Origin: a bacterium
GTDB lineage: Bacteria > Desulfobacterota > Binatia > DP-6
Direction: 5' to 3'
DNA: 59,256 bases
Assembly: GCA_026129405.1 (NCBI GenBank)
Contig: JAHCID010000003.1
Span: 1 to 59,256 of the forward strand
Part shown: piece after piece, positions 1 to 8,954 of the stretch
Layout of the letters: every line of letters starts with the position of its first letter
Position numbering within the stretch: the stretch's first letter is position 1
Program-made: the position numbers and the translations under genes
The notes under the pieces: generated by a model
Databases searched by the model: none
What the model was told of the DNA's origin: nothing
Seen by the model: only the letters and a program-made list of their open reading frames with translations

Positions 1-1393
1 GGGTCACCGCACGGTTGCGGATGCGCTCGGGCGGCCGCACGCCGCGTCCGTCGCGTGCGACGAGGCTCGCGCGTTCGGGGCGGACGCGCAGGTCGCGCAG
101 CGGCCGCAGGCGGCGGCGCTCGTCCTCGCGCAGGTGCAGGCGGTCGCCGCGCCCGCGGCCGAAGCGGTCGCCGCGAACGGCGGAGACGGCGTTGCGGTAG
201 CGCGCGTTCCGCCAGCCGTCGATGCGGTCGACGTTCACGATGCGGCGGTTGTCGATATAGATGTTGTTGACGTAGCGTGGCCCGCCCCAGCCTCCCCACC
301 ATGGTCTGCCGCGAAAGCCGAGCGGACCCCACCAGGGCAGGCAGGGCTCACCGAAGGCGAGCGCCACCCACCCGATCGGCGAGGCGACGTCCACCGACAC
401 GCCGACGCCCCCGCCGTAGCCGTAGCCGCCGACGAATCCCACCAGCGCCGGCGCATAGACGGGGCGCGCGACGACGGGACCCGGCGCCCAGCCCCAGTAC
501 GCGCCCGTGTTGACCCAGCGCCCATAGTGATAGGGTGCCCAGCCCCACGGCGCGTCGTCGACCCAGGTCCAATCGTAGTACGGGTCGTAGACCCAGCGGC
601 CCGTCGTGTAGGGCGCCCAGTCGGGGCCGACGTCCTGCGGCACCCACACCTGGCCGTAGTCGGCGCTGGACTCCCAGGTGCCGTAGCGATCGAGGTCGTC
701 GGCACCGGCGACGCTGGCGGCGACGTGCTGTGTGCTGCGCGGCTGCGCCGGGAGGGCGGCGAAGCGGGCGTCGTTCCACGCGTCGAAGGCGTCGGGCGCC
801 GGCGCCGCGGCGAGCGCGACCCGGGCGGGATCGCTGCCGCTGAGGACGATCTGACGGCCGTCGCCGAGCGGCGTCTCGGCGCCGCCGGCGGGGACGACGT
901 AGGCTTCGCCGCCCCGGCGGACGACGAAGCGCGTCTCGCTGGTCACGTCGACGCGGTAGTAGCCGGCGCGGTCGATCAGGAAGACGCCGTTCGGCGTGTC
1001 GACCTCGACGCGCTGGCCCTCCGGCAGACGCTGGAAGTCGAGCGCGGCCTGGCCCGAGGTGACCTCGAGCTGGAGGTAGCCGGTCTCGAGCGACGCGACG
1101 GCGACCTCGGTGTCGGCGCCGCCGCGCACCACGGCGCGCGCCGCCAACTCGATCTCGAACTGCGATCGCCCGCTGGCGTACAGACGGTCGCCCGCGGCGA
1201 GCGGGGTATTCACCTGCGCGGGCGCCCAGTCCTCGGCGCCCGTGCGCCAGAAGGAGACCGTACCGTCGGCGCGGGCGAGCCGCGGCGGCGTCGGCCCCTC
1301 GCTGCGCGCAGGCTGGGCGCGGACGGGCGACGGGGCGGCGAGTGCGACGGCGACGGCGAGCACGACCGGACCGCAGCGGACGAGACGGGACAT
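1..1393 (-). CDS. Secreted FecR / DUF6600-type protein (3' end outside window)
   Basis: The reading frame runs on the minus strand from ATG at 1393 and stays open to position 1, so the C-terminus is missing. Residues 1-26 are a signal peptide (MSRLVRC..., cleavage near VRA-QP). Residues about 40-200 look like a FecR-type domain, with an early 'GTVSFWRTG' stretch and later beta-rich segments. From about residue 225 comes a Trp/Tyr-rich region (YDPYYDWTWVDD, then WGWAPYHYGRWV) of the kind annotated DUF6600. The remaining tail is Arg-rich. Proteins of this build occur in the periplasm or envelope of many delta-proteobacteria-like genomes, and their function is unknown. The family assignment rests on motif recognition only. 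The gene points away from the amidase block. Confidence 0.72.
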   Translation of the reverse strand, partial: MSRLVRCGPVVLAVAVALAAPSPVRAQPARSEGPTPPRLARADGTVSFWRTGAEDWAPAQVNTPLAAGDRLYASGRSQFEIELAARAVVRGGADTEVAVASLETGYLQLEVTSGQAALDFQRLPEGQRVEVDTPNGVFLIDRAGYYRVDVTSETRFVVRRGGEAYVVPAGGAETPLGDGRQIVLSGSDPARVALAAAPAPDAFDAWNDARFAALPAQPRSTQHVAASVAGADDLDRYGTWESSADYGQVWVPQDVGPDWAPYTTGRWVYDPYYDWTWVDDAPWGWAPYHYGRWVNTGAYWGWAPGPVVARPVYAPALVGFVGGYGYGGGVGVSVDVASPIGWVALAFGEPCLPWWGPLGFRGRPWWGGWGGPRYVNNIYIDNRRIVNVDRIDGWRNARYRNAVSAVRGDRFGRGRGDRLHLREDERRRLRPLRDLRVRPERASLVARDGRGVRPPERIRNRAVT

Positions 1394-1600
1394 GGTCCCC
1401 GCAACAGCGGTCGTCGCGAGTGGTTACGCGCGGACCTCTGTAGACATGGGCCGGCGCGTATGGCGCGTCGCACCGTGCGCCGCCCGCACGGCAATCCCGC
1501 TTTGCGCGGTCGCGCGGCGCGGGTGCGGGGCATGGCCATGGCACTCGTCGGCCCCGAGCAGGAGGACGTCTTCGCCTTCTCCGGGCGTGCTCGCCTCACG

Positions 1601-3340
1601 TCACTTGGCGCACTTGCCGTTCTTCAGCCCCTTGCACTCGCGGATGCGACGCGCGGCGCGGAGCTTCGGCTTGGTGCGGTGCAGCGTCGCCTGCTCGTAG
1701 TCGTAGGCGTAGCCGATGATCTCGCCCTCGCCGTAGAAGCTGCCGATGAACTGGAGCGTGCCGGGCACGCCGTTCGGGTAGAAGCCCATCGGCACCGTGA
1801 TCGCCGGCAGGCCGAGCGTGTTGCTCTCGAAGCGGGCGGCGAGGTTGTCGCCGTACTGGCCGACGCCCGGATCGTCGAGCTGCTTGAACGCCGGCACGGT
1901 CGAGGTCGGCGCGACCAGGGCGTCGATGCCCATCTCCGCCATCCAGGCGTCGAGGTACTGCTCGCGCAGCTTCCTGATCGCGGCGTAGTACTGCTGCGCC
2001 ACCGGCGCCGAGTTCGGCACCACGTTGCCGCCGGCGTAGGCGGCGAGCAGCAGGTCGGAGAAGAAGGAGAAGCCGGGGTCGGTCGGCATGATGGACGCCG
2101 CGGCCGGCAGCGAGGTGTACGGCGGCGGCGCGAAGTGCCGGAAGAACTGGTCGTAGTAGTAGACCGCGTTGCCGAGGCCGGGATCCGTCACCCCGAACGA
2201 GGTGACGAAGTCGGGCGGGAAGCCGAGCGCCGCCCAGGCGGGCGTGTTGAGCGCCTGGTCGACGAAGTAGAGCGTGTGCGCCGGCGGCGTCACCTCGACG
2301 AGCGTCGCGCCCTGGTCCTCGAGATCGAGCAGCGCCTCCTCGAACAGCGCCTCGACCTCGGGGTGGAGCGGCAGGGCGCTGCCGAGATCCGGCGTGCCCT
2401 TGCCGATGTACGGCTTCAGCACGCCGAGCACCTTGCCCTCGAGCGCGTGCTCGTCGAGGAACGCCAGGTACGTCGGCGGCCGGCGCGACGGCTGCTCGGG
2501 CGTCGGCTCCCAGAGGAACTCCGGCTGGAAGGCGTCGTTCGGGTCGACCTGCGCGAGGACGTCCATCGCATAGGCGACGTCCTTCACGCTCTTCGCGATC
2601 GGGCCGATGACGTCGCGCGACGGCAGCAGCGGCACGCAGCCGTTCGCCGGGATGAGGCCGAGCGTGGGCTTCAGGCCGACGAGCCCGTTGTAGTCCGACG
2701 GGATGCGGATGGAGCCGCCGGTCTCGCCGCCCATGCCGATCATCGCGAAGTTGGCGCCGACGGCGGCGCCGGTGCCCGAGCTCGAGCCGCCCGGCGTGCG
2801 GTTCGGATTGAACGGGTTCTTCACCGGACCCCAGGCCTCGCTGATGCCGTCGTACGAGAAGGCGAAGGTCGACATGTTCGCCTTGCCGATGATGATGGCG
2901 CCGGCCTGGCGCAGCAGCTTCACGTTGACGGCGTCGTCGGTGGCGACCAGCGCCTTCCAGGCGGCGATGCCGTTCGTCGTCGGCATCCCCTTCACGGCGT
3001 ACGAGTCCTTCACGATGAAGGGCACGCCGTGGAGCGGACCCAGCACGATGCCGGCCTTGCGCAGGCGATCGGCCTCCGCCGCCTCGGCGAGCGCGTTCGG
3101 GTTGACGATGACCGAGTTGATCTTGGCGCCTTTGACGTCCTGCTTGTCGATGCGTCCGAGATAGCGCTTCACCACCGACACGGCGGTGACCTTGCGTTTC
3201 TTGTACGCCTCCTGGAGGTCGTCGATGCTGGCTTCGATCGGATCGAAGGTGGCCGCACGCGCGACGGTCGCGGACAGCGCGAGCGCCAGCATCAGCGCTC
3301 CGCGCAGCCGCACGCGGCGGCCGCCTGAGTCTACGTACAT
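1601..3340 (-). CDS. Secreted amidase-signature hydrolase
   Basis: A 579-residue protein starting at ATG 3340, with ACGGAG about 8 nt upstream. An N-terminal signal peptide (residues 1-29, ending ATVARA) sends it to the periplasm. The amidase-signature core is clear: a catalytic Lys in 'PFIVKDSYAVKG', the Gly/Ser loop GGSSSGTGAAVGAN with the cis-Ser, and the nucleophilic Ser in 'GGETGGSIRIPS', followed by GLVGLKPT. Family members hydrolyse amide bonds in small molecules or peptides, and the substrate cannot be read from the sequence. A second secreted amidase lies 2.4 kb upstream at 5794-7818, so the two may be a functional pair or an old duplication, although they are quite diverged. Confidence 0.93.
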   Translation of the reverse strand: MYVDSGGRRVRLRGALMLALALSATVARAATFDPIEASIDDLQEAYKKRKVTAVSVVKRYLGRIDKQDVKGAKINSVIVNPNALAEAAEADRLRKAGIVLGPLHGVPFIVKDSYAVKGMPTTNGIAAWKALVATDDAVNVKLLRQAGAIIIGKANMSTFAFSYDGISEAWGPVKNPFNPNRTPGGSSSGTGAAVGANFAMIGMGGETGGSIRIPSDYNGLVGLKPTLGLIPANGCVPLLPSRDVIGPIAKSVKDVAYAMDVLAQVDPNDAFQPEFLWEPTPEQPSRRPPTYLAFLDEHALEGKVLGVLKPYIGKGTPDLGSALPLHPEVEALFEEALLDLEDQGATLVEVTPPAHTLYFVDQALNTPAWAALGFPPDFVTSFGVTDPGLGNAVYYYDQFFRHFAPPPYTSLPAAASIMPTDPGFSFFSDLLLAAYAGGNVVPNSAPVAQQYYAAIRKLREQYLDAWMAEMGIDALVAPTSTVPAFKQLDDPGVGQYGDNLAARFESNTLGLPAITVPMGFYPNGVPGTLQFIGSFYGEGEIIGYAYDYEQATLHRTKPKLRAARRIRECKGLKNGKCAK

Positions 3341-3493
3341 GACAAGCTCCGTTCTCCCCCCGGCGGGCGGGGAGCAGGAGCCATGCCATGCGCGGCCCTC
3401 GCTGCACCGGCGCGCCCGCGGCCGGCGCCGCCGCGCTGCGAGCCGCGTGGGCAACGCACTGCCGTGCGGAGCAGCGCGGGAAGCGTGGCGGCA

Positions 3494-4384
3494 TCAGGAC
3501 ACGCGGCCGCGATTGGTCGCGAGCTCGCCGGCCTCGAGCAGCTGCGCGAGACGGCGCAGGTCGGCGCGCAGCTGCCGCTCCGCATCCTGGCCGAGGAGCC
3601 GCGCGACCAGCACGCCGGCGGCGCCGGCCGGCGGGCGATAGGCGAGCTCGACGCGCACGACGGTACCGCGACCGTCCGAGGTCGGCGTGAAGCCCACGCT
3701 GCCGTGGCTGTCGACGTCGGCCCCGTCGAGCGAGCGCCACGCGATGCGCTCGTCGCGCGCGTCGGCGGTGATCTCGGCGTCCCATTCGAGCGTGGTTCCC
3801 GCCGGCGCCTTCGCCGTCCAGTGCGAGCGCCGGTCGCCGGTCTCCCGGACCGCGGCGATGCGGTCCATGAAGCGGGGCACGTTCTCGAGCGCGCGCCAGA
3901 AGCGGTAGACGTCGCCCTGCGGGCGGGCGATCGTGACGCTCGCGACCACCGGCGCTTCGGCGTCGGCCGGCGCACGCCGGCGGCGGGCCAGCATCGTGAT
4001 CGCGGCGACCCCCGCCACCGCCGCGGCGGCGGCGGCGACGCGGTTGCGCGCGACCATCTGGAGGCCGCGCGTCACGAGCGTGCCGGCGGCGGCACGCCCG
4101 GCGAGCCGTCCCAGCATCTCGTCGCGCAGCGGCCGCGTGACGCTGCCGACGCGGTCGACGACCTCGTCGCCGAGGGGCTTCGCGGAGGCGAGGGCGCGGC
4201 TCGCGAGCTCCGCGCCGGCCGGGACCGCGGTCGCGGCGAGGCGGCGCACGCGCTCGGCGATCGCGCGCAGCTCGCGCTGGGCGGCGTCGAGCGCGTCGCG
4301 GTCGACGCCGGCGGCGGAGAGCTTGGCGCCGAGCACCGTGAGCCCGTGCGCGATGGTGTCGTGGGTGCGGGTGGGCGATGCCAT
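3494..4384 (-). CDS. SRPBCC/START-like ligand-binding protein with membrane segment
   Basis: 296 residues from ATG 4384, preceded by GAGGAG. The N-terminal third is helical (residues 1-110). It is followed by a hydrophobic Ala/Val segment (about 112-132, then an RRRR stop-transfer-like run), which suggests a single membrane anchor. Residues about 145-285 resemble the SRPBCC (polyketide cyclase/START) fold: 'VASVTIARPQGDVYRFWRA' begins the domain and 'VPRFMDRI' follows, as in coenzyme-Q-binding and cyclase/dehydrase proteins. Function is unknown; lipid or hydrophobic ligand binding is the usual guess. It lies 153 nt from the amidase start on the same strand, so co-transcription is possible. 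Confidence 0.8.
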   Translation of the reverse strand: MASPTRTHDTIAHGLTVLGAKLSAAGVDRDALDAAQRELRAIAERVRRLAATAVPAGAELASRALASAKPLGDEVVDRVGSVTRPLRDEMLGRLAGRAAAGTLVTRGLQMVARNRVAAAAAAVAGVAAITMLARRRRAPADAEAPVVASVTIARPQGDVYRFWRALENVPRFMDRIAAVRETGDRRSHWTAKAPAGTTLEWDAEITADARDERIAWRSLDGADVDSHGSVGFTPTSDGRGTVVRVELAYRPPAGAAGVLVARLLGQDAERQLRADLRRLAQLLEAGELATNRGRVS

Positions 4385-4473
4385 GGGAGCGACTCCTCGT
4401 GACGCCCGGCGCGGCAGGCGGCTGCTGCGCTCGGGCGCGACGGTTCAGGGTGTCATGACGTGCATGCGGTGCC

Positions 4474-5115
4474 TCAGGGAATGTCCACGCAGCGGCAGCC
4501 GGTGAGCGCGAAGAGGCACGCCTGGTCGGCCGCGCAGTAGCCGTTGCACGACGGCGCGCCGGCGTCGCCGCACGACGTGCCGAGACATTTGCACTCGCCG
4601 CCCGCGAAGGAGCAGCGTTGGTTGCGGTTCGGGCATGAGCCGCCGCACATGCGGTCCTCGAAGCCGCAGGTGTTCGCCGGGCGCGTCGTCGTGGTGACGC
4701 TGCCGGGGACGGTCGTCGTGGTGGTGATGGTCTCGGCGCCGCCGGCCGGCAGGCAGAGGAAGCGGCCAGCGCGCAGCGTGACGCCGCGTACGCCGAAGGC
4801 GTCCGCCAGCGTCGCCGGTCGGACCGCGGGCGGGCGGCAGCGGGCACGGTAGCAGAGCAGCGTCGGTGCCGGATCGAGCGTCGAGCTCGCAGGCGGCGCC
4901 GGCGTGACGGCGGCGTCGCGCTCGGTGAGGCAGGCCAGCTTCGCCGGCGTCTTCACGCGGCAGGTCTGGCCGAGGAAGGTGACGTCGTAGGTGCCTCTGG
5001 GGGCGGTGTCCCTCGCCTTGTAGCAGACGGTTCCGTCGATCGTCTGTGCAACCGCGGCGGCGGGAAGGGCCGCGGCGAGGAGCACGGCCCCGAGGAGCGA
5101 GGCGGCGTGTCGCAT
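4474..5115 (-). CDS. Small secreted Cys-rich protein with Thr linker
   Basis: 213 residues from ATG 5115. The signal peptide (residues 1-23, ending AVAQ) is followed by a domain with several Cys residues, beginning 'TIDGTVCYKARD' and 'GQTCRVKTPAKLAC'. A short linker of Thr runs (TTTTTVPGSVTTTTRP) leads into a compact C-terminal domain with about 12 Cys residues (CGFEDRMCGG ... CRCVDIP). The layout domain - Thr linker - Cys-rich module recalls the large protein at 46135-49107, so both probably belong to the same class of exported surface proteins. No enzymatic motif is visible. No clear Shine-Dalgarno sequence precedes the ATG; the start is chosen because the signal peptide begins there. Confidence 0.78.
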   Translation of the reverse strand: MRHAASLLGAVLLAAALPAAAVAQTIDGTVCYKARDTAPRGTYDVTFLGQTCRVKTPAKLACLTERDAAVTPAPPASSTLDPAPTLLCYRARCRPPAVRPATLADAFGVRGVTLRAGRFLCLPAGGAETITTTTTVPGSVTTTTRPANTCGFEDRMCGGSCPNRNQRCSFAGGECKCLGTSCGDAGAPSCNGYCAADQACLFALTGCRCVDIP

Positions 5116-5136
5116 GCGTTCGTCATAGCGAGCTCG

Positions 5137-5170
5137 TGCGCTGCGGGAACCCCTGCGCTGCGGGAACCCC
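5137..5170. repeat. 17-bp tandem repeat, two perfect copies
   Basis: TGCGCTGCGGGAACCCC occurs twice without spacer (5137-5153 and 5154-5170) in the short region between two divergent genes. It could be a regulator site or only replication slippage. Confidence 0.6.
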
Positions 5171-5223
5171 CGTCGGCGCGCGGGTGGGGTTGACAGGATG
5201 CGCGCGTCGGGTAGCCGGAGGAC

Positions 5224-5704
5224 ATGCGACTCCGCTTCGGTCATGCGGGCGTCGTGCTCGCGCTGGCAGCCGTCTCGGCGACGGCGCAGGTGGTGGCGCC
5301 CAACGGCGGGCCTGCGCCGCCGGCCGCGAACGGCGCGCCGGTCGCGCCGGTCCGCGGCCAGGTGCGGCCGGCGCCGCCCCTTACCCCAGGCGCAGTCGCG
5401 ACGCCGACGGGTGTCGCGCCGGACGCCGAGAGCGGCAGCCCGGCGGCAGGCGTCCGGCGCGGCGCCGTCCGGCGCCGCCGACGCCCCCGCCGCGAACCCG
5501 AACGTGCTCGGCCGCGCGCGCCCGACGACGCTGCCGGAGCCGCCGGCGCGCGAGGCGCCGCGAGTGCGCGTCTCGATCGTGTCGCCGGAGGAGTCGACGG
5601 TGCACAAGGGTCGCCGCGGCATTCGCACCCAGGACGGCGACGGCATCGCCTCAGGGGCCGCGAACGACACGCCCAGCGGACCCAACGTCGAGCGGCTCGA
5701 GTAG
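5224..5704 (+). pseudogene. Small exported Pro/Ala-rich protein, apparent +1 frameshift
   Basis: From ATG 5224 the first frame gives a good signal peptide (MRLRFGHAGVVLALAAVSATAQ) and a Pro/Ala-rich stretch for about 75 residues, then turns into an Arg-rich shadow. The next frame carries a sensible continuation (SGAADAPAANPNVLGRAR, later RVRVSIVSPEESTVHKGRRG) and ends at a TAG at 5704. The total of 481 nt is one base more than a multiple of three, so a single inserted base near 5440-5460 explains both halves. It may be a true mutation or a sequencing error. The product has no recognised family. The divergent neighbour is the Cys-rich protein at 4474-5115. Confidence 0.55.
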
Positions 5705-5718
5705 GAAGCCCGAACGCG

Positions 5719-5756
5719 CGCGCGCCCGGCGACCGTGGCGAGTCGCCGGGCGCGCG
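5719..5756. terminator. Bidirectional hairpin between convergent genes
   Basis: A 15-bp perfect stem (5719-5733 with 5742-5756) and an 8-nt loop sit between the plus-strand gene ending at 5704 and the minus-strand amidase ending at 5794. There is no T-tract. It is very G+C-rich and placed as a two-way terminator would be. Confidence 0.6.
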
Positions 5757-5793
5757 TCGGGGAAGCGCGTCCGCTCAGGCGGGCGAACGCGGG

Positions 5794-7818
5794 TCACGGC
5801 TCGCCGGGCAGCGGGCCGAAGTCCGGGGGCGGCACGCGCAGCCCGGGGTTCTGCTTCTCGTAGGCCGCCGCGATGGTGAACAGCGTCGGCTCGGAGAACG
5901 GTCGGCCGATCAGCATGATCGCCGCCGGGAGCTTCACCGGGATCGGGCCGATCTGCCTCGTCCCACCCGGAGCGCTGGCATCGAAGATGCGGTCGTAGGC
6001 GTAGGTGGTGAAGCCCGCCGGCATGCCGAGCATCGGCAGGCCCTGCTGGCCGAGCGTGTTGATCGCCGACGAGCCGCGGTTGTTGAGCGTCGGCTCGGGC
6101 GGCATGCCGAGGACGTAGGGCGGCACGGTGCCGCACGACGATACCATCGCGTCGAGCTTCATGCGCGCCATGCACTGCATGACGATCACCTGGTACGCGA
6201 AGCGGTTTTCGAAATAGTTGGCGAGGCTCATCGTGGTCCCGCCCGCATCGGAGAGAAGGGCGGCCTTGCGGTCGCCGAAGTTCACCTGCGGGCGGATGTC
6301 GGTGTAGTACTGCGACTTGTTCGCGAGGTCGGTGATGGTCTGGATGGCGGCGTCGCCGCGCTCGCGCAGATAGCGCGTCAGCATGTAGGTGCCCTGGCCA
6401 GACGTGGTCGCGCCGCCGATGCTGCGCGCGCTCATGCCCGACGGCACGAGCGAGGGGTCGAACCACATGTCGAGCAGCGTATTGATGTGGTTCGCGCCGG
6501 CCGGGAACGCGGCCGGGAACTGCGCGGTGAAGAGCGAGTTGCGGTAGAACGGCGCCAGCTCGTTGATGCAGTCCTGGAGGAGGGCACCGCCCTCGCCGGG
6601 ATCGACCAGGGTCGCGCCGGTGGCGGCGAGCGTCTTGATGGCGGCGCTCTGGATCTGGATGGACTCGACGTCGGCCTGGTTCCACAGCGACGGGTCCATG
6701 TACTCGCGCAGCACGCCGATGCGCATGCCCTTCAGGTTCTTCGGGTTCGTGTAGTCGTAGTACGGCTTCTCGGGCAGGCGGCCGACGCTGAACGCCGTCA
6801 GCTCGTCCTTCGGATCGTAGCCGACGATGACGTCGAACACGCGTGCGGTGTCCTCGACGGTGCGGCACATCGGGCCGAGGCGCGTCACCATGCTGGCGTC
6901 GATCATGCCGTCACGGCTGATCGTTTCCTGCGTGGGCACGAGACCGTAGATGTTGTTGTTCTTCGTCGGGTGGAGGATCGAGCCGCCGGTCTCCTCGCCG
7001 ATGGCGCAGGTGACGAGGTTGGCGGCGACCGAGGTCGCGGAGCCGCCGCTCGAGTGGCCGGGGTTGCGGTCGGTCGCGTAGGGGTTGCACAGCACACCGC
7101 CGAACGAGCTGCGCGGCTGGCCCGCGGCCATCTCACCCATGTTCGCCTTGGCGAGGATGATCGCGCCGGCCTGGCGCAGGCGCAGCACGAAGGTGGCGTC
7201 GTCCGGCGGGCGGTCGTTGGCGTAGCCGGCGATCATGCCTGCCGTGGTACGCATGTCGAAGGTGTCGAACTGGTCTTTGATGGCCATCGGCACGCAGTGG
7301 AGCGGCCCCCACAGCTTGCCGGTCTTCGCCATGTACTGATCGAGCGCCGCCGCGGTCTCGAGCGCGTCGGGCATGCCCTGGTTGTTGTCGGCGAGGTCGG
7401 TGAGCGAGCGCGCCTTCTCCTGGTCGAAGCCCCAGATGGCCCGGTTGGCCGGACGCAGGTTCAGCGTCATGAGCGCGTTGATCTGCCCGGCGTGCGGCTT
7501 GGCGGTGATGAAGCCGAGCTTGCCCTGCGGCTGGTCGACGCAGACGCCGTTGTAGGCGTCGATGCGGTCGAGGTACATCTCGACCAGCTCGACGCAGGTG
7601 ATCTCGCGGTTCTTGAGGGCCTTGTGGATCTCCGGGATCGTGGTCTCGAGGAGGTGGAACTTGCGGCTGCGCGGCGGGCGCTTCGGCCGCGGCGGGCGCT
7701 TGGCCTCGGCGACGGCTGGAGCGAGGGGCGAGAAGTCGGCCGGGAGGGCCGGTATCAGCATCGCGGCGATCGCGGCGCCCGCGGCCAGGTGACGAATTCG
7801 TCGTACGGTTCCAGTCAT
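5794..7818 (-). CDS. Secreted amidase-signature hydrolase (long form)
   Basis: 674 residues from ATG 7818, with GAGG about 6 nt upstream. An N-terminal signal peptide or anchor (about residues 1-38) precedes an unusually basic RPPRPKRPPRSRK stretch. Amidase-signature hallmarks follow: the catalytic Lys in 'PMAIKDQFDTFDM', the Ser/Gly loop 'GHSSGGSATSVA' and the nucleophile Ser in 'GEETGGSILHP'. The protein is longer than most amidases (about 450-550 residues), with insertions in the second half. A hydrolase acting on an amide in the periplasm is a safe general call; the substrate is unknown. It is a distant paralogue of the protein at 1601-3340. Confidence 0.92.
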   Translation of the reverse strand: MTGTVRRIRHLAAGAAIAAMLIPALPADFSPLAPAVAEAKRPPRPKRPPRSRKFHLLETTIPEIHKALKNREITCVELVEMYLDRIDAYNGVCVDQPQGKLGFITAKPHAGQINALMTLNLRPANRAIWGFDQEKARSLTDLADNNQGMPDALETAAALDQYMAKTGKLWGPLHCVPMAIKDQFDTFDMRTTAGMIAGYANDRPPDDATFVLRLRQAGAIILAKANMGEMAAGQPRSSFGGVLCNPYATDRNPGHSSGGSATSVAANLVTCAIGEETGGSILHPTKNNNIYGLVPTQETISRDGMIDASMVTRLGPMCRTVEDTARVFDVIVGYDPKDELTAFSVGRLPEKPYYDYTNPKNLKGMRIGVLREYMDPSLWNQADVESIQIQSAAIKTLAATGATLVDPGEGGALLQDCINELAPFYRNSLFTAQFPAAFPAGANHINTLLDMWFDPSLVPSGMSARSIGGATTSGQGTYMLTRYLRERGDAAIQTITDLANKSQYYTDIRPQVNFGDRKAALLSDAGGTTMSLANYFENRFAYQVIVMQCMARMKLDAMVSSCGTVPPYVLGMPPEPTLNNRGSSAINTLGQQGLPMLGMPAGFTTYAYDRIFDASAPGGTRQIGPIPVKLPAAIMLIGRPFSEPTLFTIAAAYEKQNPGLRVPPPDFGPLPGEP

Positions 7819-7983
7819 CTATACCTCGCAGTTCGAGTGATTCGGACGCGAGCCGCAGGGCAAGACGCGTGCCGGTGACGGCGTCACGCACGGCGGACGC
7901 TTCGTGCGCACACGGCTGCGCAGTGCCCGCACGAACGGCGCGATGCCGCCCGTTGTGTGGGCAGCGGAAGGTGGCGCCGCGCG

Positions 7984-8655
7984 TCAGCGGCAGGCGAGCT
8001 TCAATCGATCGCGGTCGGGGCGGCCGCCGGCGGTCGTGAGCTTGCCCTTCAGCGCGAGCCGCTTGCCGGCGGGCACGGGCAGCGCGGCGAGCGCGGTGCA
8101 GTTGGCCGTCGCGATCACGGGCTCGAAGCGCACGTCGTTGCCGTACGGTCCGACGACGCGCGCGCCGGGCAGCGCGGCGAGCGCGGAGAGGAGCGCCAGC
8201 GCGGCGAGCGGCGCCTTGCGCAGCGTCGAGCGCGGCAGGGCGTAGGCGGCGACGGGTGCGGCGACGCAGGCGGGGAGGCGCGGGTCGGCGACCGCGACGC
8301 AGATGGCGACGTGGAAGGTGCACGTGGTGGGATCGGCGTCGTGGTCGCAGCGCGGATCGCCCTCGTCGCAGGTGACGCCGATCGTCTTCAGCAGCTCGGA
8401 CGGCAGCGGCGCGTCGACGTACCATTCCCCCACGCAGGCGGCGGTCGGGCTGCGGCCCCCCGTGAGACACGGGCGCTCGGGACCGTCGATGCACGCGGCG
8501 GTGGCGGCGTCGTAGACCTCGGTGCCGTTGCAGGGGTTGCCGTCGCTGCAGTCGAGGGGATCGCCGCCGCCGGCGTCTGCATGGGCGCGCGTCGGCATGC
8601 CGCCGGCGAACGCCGCCAGACACAGGGCGAGGGCGAGCACGCGGGCTGGCGACAT
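7984..8655 (-). CDS. Secreted hypothetical protein with Cys pairs
   Basis: 223 residues from ATG 8655, preceded by AAGGAG at good spacing. The signal peptide is residues 1-26 (ending AHA). The mature N-terminal half has regularly spaced Cys residues (LDCSDGNPCNGTEVYD, then PCLTGG, TAACVGEW, TCDEGDPRCDHD), which suggests disulphides. The opening motif 'DCSDGNPCNG' resembles the Cys-rich 'C.DGN.C' modules of myxobacterial and Binatota-like surface proteins. No catalytic motif is seen. The C-terminal half is low in Cys and ends KLACR. Function unknown. Confidence 0.72.
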   Translation of the reverse strand: MSPARVLALALCLAAFAGGMPTRAHADAGGGDPLDCSDGNPCNGTEVYDAATAACIDGPERPCLTGGRSPTAACVGEWYVDAPLPSELLKTIGVTCDEGDPRCDHDADPTTCTFHVAICVAVADPRLPACVAAPVAAYALPRSTLRKAPLAALALLSALAALPGARVVGPYGNDVRFEPVIATANCTALAALPVPAGKRLALKGKLTTAGGRPDRDRLKLACR

Positions 8656-8954
8656 GCAGGGCTCCTTCCGTCGGGGAGGTGTCAGTCATAACCCAATGCC
8701 CCCATGCATGCCAGACAGATTTGTCTACCGGTGGTGGTGCGCGGGGACCCGGCCGGGGCGGTCGTCCCGCGACGGGCGAGGGACCGCTTCCGCGTCGCGC
8801 CCGTCTCCGGCCCCGCATCTTCGGCATCGACAGGGGTAGCCGAATCCGCCGGACGGGGTATGGGAAGGCTATCGCGCCCGGGCCCTTCGAAGCGCCGGGG
8901 ACGCCCCCGGGTGACATTAGAAAAGCGTGGGGATTTTCGGCATACAGCTTCGCG
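8656..8954. other. Intergenic region, no feature recognised
   Basis: This stretch of about 300 bases separates the divergent genes starting at 8655 (minus) and 8955 (plus). It must hold both promoters, but no convincing -35/-10 pair, riboswitch or small RNA could be picked out by eye. Confidence 0.4.

Noticed and set aside
134..3328. 1064-residue open frame on the plus strand
   Set aside because: Arg/Ala/Val/Asp shadow of the FecR and amidase genes on the other strand; no domain and no sensible start.
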